The notes under the pieces: model-generated
What the model was told of the DNA's origin: nothing
Databases searched by the model: none
What the model saw: only the letters and a program-made list of their open reading frames with translations
Program-made: the position numbers and the translations under genes
In this document: one piece after another, positions 53,813 to 62,081 of the stretch
Layout: each line of letters begins with the position of its first letter
How positions within the stretch are numbered: position 1 is the first letter of the stretch
Source of the DNA: Ruminococcus sp.
Lineage (GTDB): Bacteria; Bacillota; Clostridia; Oscillospirales; Acutalibacteraceae
Length of the DNA stretch: 64,000 nucleotides
Assembly (NCBI GenBank): GCA_017416065.1
Contig: JAFQDM010000011.1
Span: 1-64,000 of the forward strand
Reading direction: 5' to 3'

Positions 53813-53861
53813 AACGCACTCCCTGAATATGATTGTATAAAATCATAAGGAGTGCGTTTTT
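53813..53861 (+). terminator. prfC terminator hairpin overlapping the sigK Shine-Dalgarno
   Basis: ACGCACTCC pairs with GGAGTGCGT (further AT pairs inside), followed by TTTTT. The 3' arm contains AAGGAGTG (53847-53854), 7 nt before GTG 53862 of sigK, so this hairpin both terminates prfC and would hide the sigK ribosome-binding site. Confidence 0.85.
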
Positions 53862-54548
53862 GTGTACCAATTTCTGTTAATGCTTGCAAATTATTGCTAT
53901 GTGTTTATTCTGCACGTCTGTAAGAACGGTTCGTTTCCAAAACCGTTGGGTGCAAAAAAAGAGAGAGAATACCTGGAGAGATGCAAAGCAGGTGATATTT
54001 CTGCAAGGAATAAGCTCGTTGAACATAATCTGAGACTTGTGGCTCACATAGTCAAGAAATATTATGCGACCCAGGCCGACCACGATGACCTTGTGTCCAT
54101 AGGTACCATAGGCTTGATTAAAGCAATTAACAGTTACGATTTGAATAAGAACATAAAGCTTTCAAGCTATGCAGCACGTTGTGTGGAAAATGAGATATTG
54201 ATGCATTTTCGCAATTGTAAAAAATCGGCATCTGATGTTTCTCTCAGCGAAACCATAGATACGGATAAAGACGGAAATCCGCTTACTTTGATTGATATTC
54301 TTGCTGTTGATGAAAATTTTGCAGATGACCTTGATTTGAAAATTAAATCAGAAAAGCTATCAGAATATATTAACAGCGTATTGGACGAACGAGAAAAGAA
54401 AGTAATAATACTGAGATATGGATTGAATGGAAATGAACCGCTAACTCAAAGAGAGGTTGCTAATATTCTTGGAATTTCCAGGTCATACATATCCCGAATA
54501 GAGAAGAAAGCTCTTCTTGAGCTCAGAAAAAAATATGACAAAGGTTAA
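53862..54548 (+). CDS. sigK: Sporulation sigma factor SigK (pro-sigma-K)
   Basis: 228 residues. A hydrophobic pro-sequence (about 1-22, QFLLMLANYCYVFILHV) precedes the sigma-70 regions: EHNLRLVAHIVKKYY (2.1), DLVSIGTIGLIKAINSYD (2.2-2.4), AARCVENEILMHFR, and region 4 REVANILGISRSYISRIEKK. The gene is continuous: no skin element. Sigma-K drives late mother-cell genes and must be processed, probably by the SpoIVFB-like protease at 34075. Start GTG 53862. It converges on feoB with overlapping stops. Confidence 0.95.
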   Translation: MYQFLLMLANYCYVFILHVCKNGSFPKPLGAKKEREYLERCKAGDISARNKLVEHNLRLVAHIVKKYYATQADHDDLVSIGTIGLIKAINSYDLNKNIKLSSYAARCVENEILMHFRNCKKSASDVSLSETIDTDKDGNPLTLIDILAVDENFADDLDLKIKSEKLSEYINSVLDEREKKVIILRYGLNGNEPLTQREVANILGISRSYISRIEKKALLELRKKYDKG

Positions 54549-56467
54549 AAAACCAACTTTCCGATTGCGTTTATCAGGAAGCACAGAGTTATACCGATTA
54601 CAAGAGGTGTCAGAATAGATGCAACAGTCCATAAAGTGCTGCTTGTTTCTTTTTTTATTGACATACAAGTAGTAGAACATGGAAAATGGAATAAACAGAA
54701 TACGCAAACACATATTGCAGTTATTAAGGTCCAGTTGTTGGCAATAAGAACTGTGCTGAGTTCAGCAAAAGATGAAAAATCAGAGAGGACACTATTATTC
54801 TGATATAACATAATTATAATGGGTAGGACGATTTCATTTGCAGGAAAACCCAGAAGAAAACCCACCAATATTTTGCCGTCAAGTCCAATTTCTGATGCTA
54901 TGGGATCAAGATAATTTGCTATATAGCTGATAATTGATAAGTCGGAGATTTTTATATTTGTTGAAAGCCAGATTAATATTCCTGCAGGAATTGAAAAAAG
55001 AACAGCACGTGATAAGACGAATATTACTTTGTTTTTTATAACATCAGGGAGTATTTTAGTAATCCTTGGAATCTTATATGTTGGCAATTCCATAACAAAT
55101 GATGACGTGTCATCTTTAAAAAACAGTTTGGAATAAAACAAGGAAGTTAATAATGTCATAGAGAATGCCAGCAGTAATAAAAGCATCATTACCACTGCCG
55201 TAACAACCGATTTTCCTAATCCTGTGTAATATCCTGAAATGAATATGCTTATTATTGCAATAAGGGTTGGAAATCTACCGTTGCAGGGAACGAAACTGTT
55301 AGTAATTGCAGATATTACTCTTTCTTTTTTTGATTTTATAATTCTACAACCCATAACTCCGCATGAATTGCAACCCAAGCCCATAAGCATAGTAATGGCT
55401 AATTTGCCGTTAACGCCTGCTTTGGCGAATACTCTGTCAAGATTGAACGCGATTCTTGGCAAATAGCCCGACTCCTCCAATATTGCAAATAAGGGAAAGA
55501 AAATCAGAGCAGGGGGAAGCATTACAGAGACGACCCAGGATAGAGTCGTATATATGCCATCGCACAGAATACTGATTATTAATGGAGGGATTTTTATTAA
55601 CTCAAGTGTGATGACTATATGTTTATGCAGTGCAGAAAACAAACTGCTCAACAATTCGCTTGGATAGTTTGCGCCGAAAGCGGTAAGCCAGAAAACTACT
55701 GCTAATACAAGCAACATTATTGGTATTCCGGTAAGTTTAGATGTGAATATTTTATCTAATTTTTCATCTTTTTTTGTGTAGATGTTTTCGTTATTGTTTA
55801 ATACCAACGAAGAAATTCTGTTGCTTATTTCTGCTATCCTTTCGCTTCTTTCGCTATTGCTCAAATCATCTGTGGATATTGATTTTATCTCCGATGTTGT
55901 GTATGTTTTGATCTTATTATCTGAAACATCACAAGCGGTTTCTATCAGTTTATCTACGCCTTTGTTTTTAAGAGCAGAAACATTTATTACAGGAATTCCA
56001 AGCTGAAGAGAAAGCTCCATGGTATCTATCTTTGTTTCTTTGCTTTTAAGCTCGTCTGACATATTAAGGCATAACACAGCTTTATTACATTTTGCAAGGA
56101 CCTGTAATGTTAACATCAGATTTCTTTTAAGCAGCAGGCTGTTTACAACAATTATAAGGCAGTCAAAGTTTCTGGTATTAATGTAATTGCTTGTTATTTT
56201 TTCCTCCGGTGAATTGTTATAAAGTGAATACGTACCCGGCAGATCTGTGATGGATACTTTATTATTGTGGTATTTAATTTGTCTTTGGCATATTTCAACT
56301 GTCTTACCTGACCAGTTTCCGGTGTGTTGTTTGTCACCGGTGAGCACATTGAATAGTGTACTTTTTCCAACGTTTGGATTTCCTACTAATGCAAAGGAAT
56401 ATTCTCTTTCTGAGTTTGCAATGAGGTTATGCTTTTTCGTAGCTATCACACCTGCATGTTGATACAT
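54545..56467 (-). CDS. feoB: Ferrous iron transporter FeoB
   Basis: 640 residues. N-terminal G domain: FALVGNPNVGKSTLFNVL (G1), TGNWSGKTVE (G2-like), ITDLPGTYSLY (G3), LNMSDELKSKE (G4); then membrane domain with LGCNSCGVMGCR and NSFVPCNGRFPT core motifs and FPANEIVLPI. It imports Fe2+ under anaerobic conditions. The start is uncertain: ATG 56467 lacks a clear Shine-Dalgarno and lies 41 bp inside feoA, which suggests coupling. Confidence 0.95.
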   Translation of the reverse strand: MYQHAGVIATKKHNLIANSEREYSFALVGNPNVGKSTLFNVLTGDKQHTGNWSGKTVEICQRQIKYHNNKVSITDLPGTYSLYNNSPEEKITSNYINTRNFDCLIIVVNSLLLKRNLMLTLQVLAKCNKAVLCLNMSDELKSKETKIDTMELSLQLGIPVINVSALKNKGVDKLIETACDVSDNKIKTYTTSEIKSISTDDLSNSERSERIAEISNRISSLVLNNNENIYTKKDEKLDKIFTSKLTGIPIMLLVLAVVFWLTAFGANYPSELLSSLFSALHKHIVITLELIKIPPLIISILCDGIYTTLSWVVSVMLPPALIFFPLFAILEESGYLPRIAFNLDRVFAKAGVNGKLAITMLMGLGCNSCGVMGCRIIKSKKERVISAITNSFVPCNGRFPTLIAIISIFISGYYTGLGKSVVTAVVMMLLLLLAFSMTLLTSLFYSKLFFKDDTSSFVMELPTYKIPRITKILPDVIKNKVIFVLSRAVLFSIPAGILIWLSTNIKISDLSIISYIANYLDPIASEIGLDGKILVGFLLGFPANEIVLPIIIMLYQNNSVLSDFSSFAELSTVLIANNWTLITAICVCVFCLFHFPCSTTCMSIKKETSSTLWTVASILTPLVIGITLCFLINAIGKLVF

Positions 56468-56681
56468 TTATATTCTTTGCTTGCTTATTCCTTATAGCGA
56501 TAACTACGCCATTGACTTTATATGCAACGGGATCTGACGTTGGGGAAGAAAACACAGGCAGTATTTCGCTGCCTTTTGTAAGTCCCATATCGTGAAGCTT
56601 TTGGCTTTCGTATTCGCTATCCTTAATGCTTATTATTACCGCGTTATGACCGCAACGTACTTTATCTAAAGTGATATTCAT
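56427..56681 (-). CDS. feoA: FeoA family protein
   Basis: 84 residues, SH3-like fold protein that assists FeoB. NAVIISIKDSEYESQKLHDM followed by GLTKGSEILPVFSS and a C-terminal RNKQAKNINV is the FeoA pattern; a few cysteines end the chain. ATG 56681 is chosen; GAGG lies 13 nt upstream, rather far. It overlaps feoB by 41 bp. Confidence 0.9.
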   Translation of the reverse strand: MNITLDKVRCGHNAVIISIKDSEYESQKLHDMGLTKGSEILPVFSSPTSDPVAYKVNGVVIAIRNKQAKNINVSTCRCDSYEKA

Positions 56682-56779
56682 AAATATTATCAATCCTCGC
56701 GTGTTATTTCTCAATATATTTTATGCATAAGTTCGGATATGAGTGTATAATCAATTAATCTTAATATAATGGTGATAAA

Positions 56780-57493
56780 ATGTTGCGAAGAATTTACATT
56801 TTACTTTTAGGCTTATTGTTAATATTATCAACAATCGTTTTGTATTCAAATGTGAATACAAAGACTGTCTCTGCTGATTTTGTTGGCAATAGAGATAATA
56901 CTACAATTGTGATAGATTGTGGGCATGGCGGAGAGGATGGGGGAGCAGTATCTGCAAACGGAACTGTTGAAAAGGATATAAATTTAAAAATAGGTCTTAC
57001 TTTAAAGTCGCTATTTATGCAAAATGGATTTAAGGTTGTCATGATACGTGAAACAGACAAGGCAATATATTCAGCATCTGCAGAAAGTCTGAAGGATAAA
57101 AAAGTATCTGATCTTCATAATCGATCAGATATTTGCAACAGCTCTCAGGAGAACATATATATCAGTATCCATCAGAATAAATTTGAAGAAAGCAAGTACA
57201 GGGGTTCGCAGGTGTTTTATTCTCCTAATTTGCAAGAAAGTAAACTACTTGCAGAAAGCGTAAGGGTTGCCATTAAAGGACTTTTGCAGAATGATAATGA
57301 GCGTCAATGCAAAGAAGCTTCAAGCGACATTTATATTTTAGATAAAGCGCAAGTACCGGCAATTTTGGTTGAGTGCGGATTTTTGTCTAATCCTGAAGAA
57401 GAAACCCTGCTGAATCAAGAAAATTATCAAAATCAGATAGCTTTTTCAATTTATTGTGGATTTTTGGAATTTTATAATAACAATTTCAGATAA
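56780..57493 (+). CDS. cwlD: N-acetylmuramoyl-L-alanine amidase, CwlD type
   Basis: 237 residues, the length of Bacillus CwlD. N-terminal membrane/signal segment, then an Amidase_3 domain: IVIDCGHGGEDGG (zinc His), EKDINLKIG (zinc Glu), NRSDICN, ISIHQNK (zinc His) and VECGFLSNPEE with the catalytic Glu. CwlD helps make muramic delta-lactam in spore cortex, the substrate of germination enzymes such as CwlJ. Role by family and length, since vegetative Amidase_3 proteins look similar. Confidence 0.85.
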   Translation: MLRRIYILLLGLLLILSTIVLYSNVNTKTVSADFVGNRDNTTIVIDCGHGGEDGGAVSANGTVEKDINLKIGLTLKSLFMQNGFKVVMIRETDKAIYSASAESLKDKKVSDLHNRSDICNSSQENIYISIHQNKFEESKYRGSQVFYSPNLQESKLLAESVRVAIKGLLQNDNERQCKEASSDIYILDKAQVPAILVECGFLSNPEEETLLNQENYQNQIAFSIYCGFLEFYNNNFR

Positions 57494-57569
57494 AAGCATA
57501 GAAATCTTGACAAAAAAACTATGTGACATTAAAATTATTATATCGAAATATGAATGGATGTGTAAATAT

Positions 57570-58931
57570 ATGGCAAAGGTGAAAAGTGCATACATATGCA
57601 GTGAGTGCGGATACGAATCACCAAAATGGTATGGAAAATGTCCCTCCTGCGGCGAATGGAACACTATGAACGAGGAAATAATCAATAAAGCTGAAAGTAA
57701 TGCGATCCTCGGAAGAAAACAAGCTGTATACACAAAACCTGTCAGTATAACGGAGATCTCTACAAAGGACGAACATAGATATATTACTCAAATATCTGAG
57801 CTTGACAGGGTGCTGGGCGGTGGAATAGTTAAAGGAAGTCTGATTCTTTTGGGGGGAGATCCCGGAATCGGTAAATCAACGATTCTTTTGCAGATATGCA
57901 GACAATTATGCAAGAGTTTAAAGATCCTGTACGTTTCAGGCGAGGAATCAAAACGCCAGCTCAAGCTTAGAGCAGCAAGGCTCGATGCTGAATCAGAGAA
58001 CCTACTTGTTCTTACAGAAACAGACGCACAAGTTGTTGCTGAAGTAATTAGAACGGATAAGCCTGATATGGTTATGATCGACTCGATTCAGACAATGTCC
58101 ATTTCGGAGCTGAATTCATCTCTCGGCAGCGTTACTCAGGTAAGAGAATGTACGAATTTTCTTATGCGTGTGGCAAAAAGTATGGATATTCCTATGTTTA
58201 TTGTCGGTCACGTGAATAAGGAAGGCTCAATTGCAGGTCCTAAGGTGCTCGAGCACATAGTTGATGCTGTTTTGTATTTTGAGGGTGACAAACAAATGTC
58301 ATACAGAATACTCCGAGCAGTAAAAAACAGGTTTGGATCTACTAATGAGATCGGTGTTTTTCAAATGTCTGAAAATGGCTTGGAAGAGGTTCAGAATCCA
58401 TCGCTTATGTTGCTTTCCGGCAGACCAAAGAATGTTTCGGGTACTTGCGTGGCTTGCACTATGGAGGGTACAAGGCCTATACTGGCTGAGGTGCAGGGGC
58501 TTGCATCTGCATCTGCGTTTGGCAATCCACGGCGAATGTCAACCGGATTCGATTACAGCAGAATGTCTTTGATAGTAGCTGTGCTAGAAAAACGTGCCGG
58601 ATATTATTTTTCAAATACTGATGTATATGTTAATGTTATAGGCGGTTTAAGATTGGACGAGCCTGCAACTGACCTTGCGGTTGCAATGTCGCTTGTTTCA
58701 AGTCTTAAGGATATACCCGTGTCTGAAAATGCCATAGCTTTTGGTGAAATAGGTCTGGCAGGAGAAATCAGAAGCGTATCACACGCACAAGAACGCGTAA
58801 ATGAAGCTTCCAGGCTTGGATTTACCCGAATCGTGATCCCGTATCACAATTTAAAAAATGTGCAAACATCGGCAGACGTTGAGCTTATTGGCGTCAGAAA
58901 TATTCGTGAGGCTTTCGATGCGCTCACGTAA
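57570..58931 (+). CDS. radA: DNA repair protein RadA (Sms)
   Basis: 453 residues. N-terminal zinc finger CSECGYESPKWYGKCPSC, RecA-like ATPase with GGDPGIGKSTILLQ (Walker A), RadA-specific KNRFGSTNEIGVFQM and a C-terminal Lon-like domain (GLRLDEPATDLAVAM; FGEIGLAGEIRSV). It promotes branch migration in recombination. ATG 57570 starts MAKVKSAYICS, the usual N-terminus; the frame upstream overlaps cwlD's end and is not used. Confidence 0.96.
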   Translation: MAKVKSAYICSECGYESPKWYGKCPSCGEWNTMNEEIINKAESNAILGRKQAVYTKPVSITEISTKDEHRYITQISELDRVLGGGIVKGSLILLGGDPGIGKSTILLQICRQLCKSLKILYVSGEESKRQLKLRAARLDAESENLLVLTETDAQVVAEVIRTDKPDMVMIDSIQTMSISELNSSLGSVTQVRECTNFLMRVAKSMDIPMFIVGHVNKEGSIAGPKVLEHIVDAVLYFEGDKQMSYRILRAVKNRFGSTNEIGVFQMSENGLEEVQNPSLMLLSGRPKNVSGTCVACTMEGTRPILAEVQGLASASAFGNPRRMSTGFDYSRMSLIVAVLEKRAGYYFSNTDVYVNVIGGLRLDEPATDLAVAMSLVSSLKDIPVSENAIAFGEIGLAGEIRSVSHAQERVNEASRLGFTRIVIPYHNLKNVQTSADVELIGVRNIREAFDALT

Positions 58932-59622
58932 TAAATCAATTCTGATCTCACCGGTATGTACTGAAATTACTAATGCAATTAACGAACTTGGAATAAATAC
59001 CATATTCAGTGAATGTATTGATAATTTAATAACCTATGAAAGATTCCATGCAGATATGCAATTACTTAAAATAAAAGACAGATTCTTTATTCCAAAAAAC
59101 GCTATTGGATTACTTAAGAAGCTTTCTGAATTTTCAAATGAAGTGTGTGTTTGCGATTCTCTTGAAAATAAATATCCGCTGAATGTATCATTGAATGCAG
59201 TGCAGGTTGGTCAGTATTTGTTCTGCAAGGCAAGCTCTCTGGCGCCTGAAGTCAGAGAATTCTCTATAGCAAATGATATAAAGCTAATAAATGTTAATCA
59301 GGGTTATGCTAAGTGCTCAACGTTGGTGCTGAATGATAATGCTATTATCACTGCAGACCCGACGATTTGCAAGGCGGCATACGATCTGGATTTAGATGTT
59401 TTACTTATAAAGCAAGGGCATATTTACCTGGATGATAACAGTTACGGATTCATTGGTGGTGCCTCAGGGGTAATAGGGGATACGGTCATATTTTTTGGTG
59501 ACCTTGAGTCCCATCCTGATGCCTCGGATATTAAAGAATTCATAAAAAAGCATAATATGGATCTAATATCCTTATGCAAAGGATGCTTGAAAGATATTGG
59601 CGGTTTCGTTTTATTGAATTAA
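58918..59622 (+). CDS. DUF6873-like protein (GME fold), function unknown
   Basis: 234 residues, no membrane segment. ILISPVCTEITNAINELGI, ERFHADMQLLKIKDRFFIP, VNQGYAKCSTLVLNDNAIIT and GGASGVIGDTVIFFGDLESH are strand-loop repeats reminiscent of the guanidino-modifying-enzyme fold of Clostridia DUF6873 proteins. HADMQ would be an active-site-like motif, but no reaction is established. It overlaps radA by 14 bp with GTGAGG as Shine-Dalgarno. Confidence 0.7.
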   Translation: MRSRNKSILISPVCTEITNAINELGINTIFSECIDNLITYERFHADMQLLKIKDRFFIPKNAIGLLKKLSEFSNEVCVCDSLENKYPLNVSLNAVQVGQYLFCKASSLAPEVREFSIANDIKLINVNQGYAKCSTLVLNDNAIITADPTICKAAYDLDLDVLLIKQGHIYLDDNSYGFIGGASGVIGDTVIFFGDLESHPDASDIKEFIKKHNMDLISLCKGCLKDIGGFVLLN

Positions 59623-59626
59623 ATCG

Positions 59627-59660
59627 TAAGAGGGCAGGTTAAGAGCTTGCCCTCTTATAT
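59627..59660 (+). terminator. Terminator-like hairpin after DUF6873-like gene
   Basis: Perfect 10-bp stem TAAGAGGGCA/TGCCCTCTTA, 11-nt loop; what follows is TA-rich rather than a T-run. Confidence 0.65.
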
Positions 59661-59664
59661 TGAA

Positions 59665-59692
59665 TATATTCGATTGAGCTCAATCGAATATA
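59665..59692. repeat. 28-bp perfect palindrome
   Basis: TATATTCGATTGAG and its exact complement, no loop, centre GAGCTC. It can be read as 11 + 6 + 11 bp, the size of a dif site, though the arms do not resemble dif consensus arms. Confidence 0.8.
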
Positions 59693-60105
59693 GGAGTGTT
59701 AGTAATAGTATAAATAAATGAAATAGAGATAAGATCTTAGAGTAGATAGTAGAGATGTGCTGATTTATTCGGTAATACTACCCTTATGTGCACAGCTCAA
59801 TAAATATGTGATGAATAAAATAATACTGTCCTATATAATGTGCTAACTTGTTATATAGAATTGATGTGTTTTAAAAGTAATTTAATTTTAGTAATTCAAT
59901 AAATATAATATATAAAGACTATTTATAGAAGTATATAGAACTAATATCCAATTAAAATAGAATTATATTATTAAATGTATTTAGCTTGAGTAGTAAAAAT
60001 AATAATTCTTAAAATGGAACATTCTTAATCGGATTAGATTTAAACGATATATTAGTTATTAATCATACAGTAAGGAAGTATCGGATATGACAATTATTTG
60101 ATTTT

Positions 60106-60135
60106 ATACAAATTGTAATTATACAAATCGTAATA
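60106..60135. repeat. Tandem 15-bp direct repeats
   Basis: ATACAAATTGTAATT is followed at once by ATACAAATCGTAATA; the core TACAAATTGTA is itself palindromic, like an operator half-site array. Confidence 0.6.
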
Positions 60136-60155
60136 TTATCAAAAAACTCCCCTCA

Positions 60156-60183
60156 ATTACGCAAAATATTCATTTTGCGTAAT
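60156..60183. repeat. 28-bp inverted repeat upstream of the Xer-type recombinase gene
   Basis: ATTACGCAAAAT-ATTC-ATTTTGCGTAAT: 12-bp perfect arms. Read as 11-6-11 the left arm ATTACGCAAAA shares CGCA and AA positions with dif-type left arms and the right arm TTTTGCGTAAT shares TTxTG and AAT. It could equally be a weak terminator or operator. Confidence 0.7.
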
Positions 60184-60278
60184 TTTCTGTATAAGAAATT
60201 ACATTCAGTTTTTTATGATATAATTAGATTATAGGCCAATCACCTATTTCTCTATTAAGCTTGCAAGGAGATTATTTT

Positions 60279-61256
60279 ATGTTATCGAAGGATTATAAAA
60301 ACAGTGCTCCTCCCATTTTACGTGAATATCTGATTAATTTGAGTGTAATCAAAGCAAAGTCAGAAAAAACTATTGAAGAATATTTTATTGATATCAGAAC
60401 TTTTTTCAGATTTCTAAAAGTTCATAGAGATATGGTTTCCACAGAAGTTCCTTTTGAAGATATTCCAATTGACGATGTGGACATTGATCTGATTCGTTCT
60501 GTAACCCTTGCAGATGCATATGAATTTATGACTTATCTTAAAGATGAGCGAAATAACAATAGTTCAACAAGATTACGAAAAACCTCTTCCCTACGCGGTT
60601 TTTTTAATTATCTTACTTTAAAGAAGCATCTGCTTGAAGAAAACCCGTTAAAGGAATTGGAAACGCCTCAGCAAAAAAAATCAAAGCCGAAATTCCTCAG
60701 CTTGGAACAATCAATTCAGTTGCTTGATTCTGTTGACGGCAAATACAAAGAACGTGATTATTGTATTATTACTTTATTTCTTAATTGTGGGTTACGTTTA
60801 TCTGAATTAGTTGGACTTAATGTAAGCGATATCAGTACTGAAAACTACATCAGAGTTCTTGGTAAGGGTAACAAAGAGCGAATAATATATTTGAACGATG
60901 CCTGTATTTCTGCTGTAAATGAGTATCTGAAAGTTCGTCCAACCGACGGATTGGCGGATAGGAATGCGCTTTTTATCAGTGCTCACAAGAAGCGCATGAG
61001 CACAAGCATGGTTCAAAAGCTTGTGTATAAGTATCTTGAAAGAATCGGTCTTGACAGTCAGGGTTATTCCTGCCACAAGCTTCGTCATACTGCTGCAACG
61101 CTTATGTATCAGCACGGTAATGTTGATGTGCTTGTATTGCAGGATATTCTCGGACATACGAATCTCAGCACAACTCAGATCTACACTCATTTAAATACAG
61201 ATCAAAAGAAATCGGCGGCTGAAGCAAACCCGCTGTCAAAGATAAAGAAAAAATAA
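60279..61256 (+). CDS. Tyrosine recombinase of the XerC/XerD family
   Basis: 325 residues. An N-terminal SAM-like core-binding domain (about 15-125) and a catalytic domain with Arg in NCGLRLSELVGL, Lys in GKGNKERII, HKLRHTAATLM (HxxR), LGHTNLSTTQIYTH (His and the nucleophilic Tyr). All catalytic residues are present. AAGGAG precedes ATG 60279; a TTG at 60261 lies before it. Family members resolve chromosome dimers at dif or move elements; the isolated gene with palindromes upstream fits the former. Confidence 0.9.
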   Translation: MLSKDYKNSAPPILREYLINLSVIKAKSEKTIEEYFIDIRTFFRFLKVHRDMVSTEVPFEDIPIDDVDIDLIRSVTLADAYEFMTYLKDERNNNSSTRLRKTSSLRGFFNYLTLKKHLLEENPLKELETPQQKKSKPKFLSLEQSIQLLDSVDGKYKERDYCIITLFLNCGLRLSELVGLNVSDISTENYIRVLGKGNKERIIYLNDACISAVNEYLKVRPTDGLADRNALFISAHKKRMSTSMVQKLVYKYLERIGLDSQGYSCHKLRHTAATLMYQHGNVDVLVLQDILGHTNLSTTQIYTHLNTDQKKSAAEANPLSKIKKK

Positions 61257-61297
61257 AAAATAAGCCTGAGATTTTTTATTCTCAGGCTTATTTTTTA
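61257..61297. terminator. Bidirectional terminator between recombinase and alarmone synthetase
   Basis: AATAAGCCTGAGA pairs perfectly with TCTCAGGCTTATT (13 bp), with A- and T-runs on both sides. Confidence 0.93.
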
Positions 61298-61963
61298 GTT
61301 ATCGTCGTATATTCTGTTTTCTATATCTTCCATTCTTTTATCAAGATTTGCTGCAATTTCTGCGCACTCCCTTAATTCAGCAGATATTTCATCGTTTACG
61401 GTTACTGCTTTTTTATACCTTATTTTATGCTCAAGGCTTGCCCACCAATCCATTGAAATTGTACGAAATTGAACCTCAACCTTCATCATTCTCTTCTCTT
61501 TATGCAAGAAAATGGGTATTTCAATTATCAAGTGCAAGCTTCGATATCCGTTAGGCTTAGGGTTTGCCATATAATCTTTAGTTTGCAACAATTTAATGTC
61601 ATCTTGACGCAGGAATGCTTCTGCCAATGAGTAGATATCTGACGGAAAACCGCAAATTACCCTTACTCCGGCAACATCATTCAGGTGCTTTTCTATGTTA
61701 TCAACGCTGATTGCAAGTCCCTTCCTGCTTAGTTTCTCTATAATACTTTCAACTGATTTCAGTCTTGTTTTTATTGTTTCGATGGGATTTCGGTCATATT
61801 CAAGAGACAATTCTTCATTGAGGACACGGAATTTCGTTTCCACCTCCATAATTGCAGATCTATAATATGCCATAAGTTCTTTAAAAGGAGTAGCTGATGC
61901 TTCGATCCACTTTCTTAAGTTTTCATTAAATATCAATTTATCCGATGTGTTTTTAGAGTCCAT
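61295..61963 (-). CDS. Small alarmone synthetase (RelQ/YjbM type)
   Basis: 222 residues, a stand-alone (p)ppGpp synthetase without hydrolase or TGS/ACT domains. RLKSVESIIEKL, DVAGVRVICGF, PKPNGYRSLHLIIEI and EVQFRTISMDWWASLEHKIR are the synthetase motifs. It would make alarmone without ribosome control. GGAGG precedes; ATG 61963 is preferred over the adjoining GTG 61966. Confidence 0.93.
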   Translation of the reverse strand: MDSKNTSDKLIFNENLRKWIEASATPFKELMAYYRSAIMEVETKFRVLNEELSLEYDRNPIETIKTRLKSVESIIEKLSRKGLAISVDNIEKHLNDVAGVRVICGFPSDIYSLAEAFLRQDDIKLLQTKDYMANPKPNGYRSLHLIIEIPIFLHKEKRMMKVEVQFRTISMDWWASLEHKIRYKKAVTVNDEISAELRECAEIAANLDKRMEDIENRIYDDN

Positions 61964-61992
61964 CACAGATACCTCCTTATTGTACTATTTTA

Positions 61993-62021
61993 ATTGTAAT
62001 TCAAATGAATTTATATTTCAA
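61993..62021 (-). promoter_or_regulatory. sigma-A promoter of the alarmone synthetase gene
   Basis: Minus strand TTGAAA (62021-62016), 17 bp, TACAAT (61998-61993). Confidence 0.7.
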
Positions 62022-62041
62022 TGTAATTTCTGTAAATATAT

Positions 62042-62078
62042 AAAAAACAACGGTACAAAGTAAATACCGTTGTTTTTA
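62042..62078 (-). terminator. Terminator of engB-lysA
   Basis: AAAAACAACGGTA and TACCGTTGTTTTT form a perfect 13-bp stem with a 9-nt loop; the minus strand continues with a T-run. Confidence 0.92.
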
Positions 62079-62081
62079 GAA

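Larger units (their letters stand above)
59623..60278. other. AT-rich intergenic gap with palindromes, no gene seen
   Basis: 656 bp without a convincing coding frame, very AT-rich from about 59700. It holds the radA-unit terminator, a 28-bp perfect palindrome (59665-59692), tandem 15-bp repeats (60106-60135), a second palindromic hairpin (60156-60183) and a -10-like TATAAT near 60219 before the recombinase gene. No tRNA or known ncRNA was recognised. Confidence 0.7.

Noticed and set aside
53862..54548. skin-type interruption of sigK
   Set aside because: The frame is continuous through all sigma regions.
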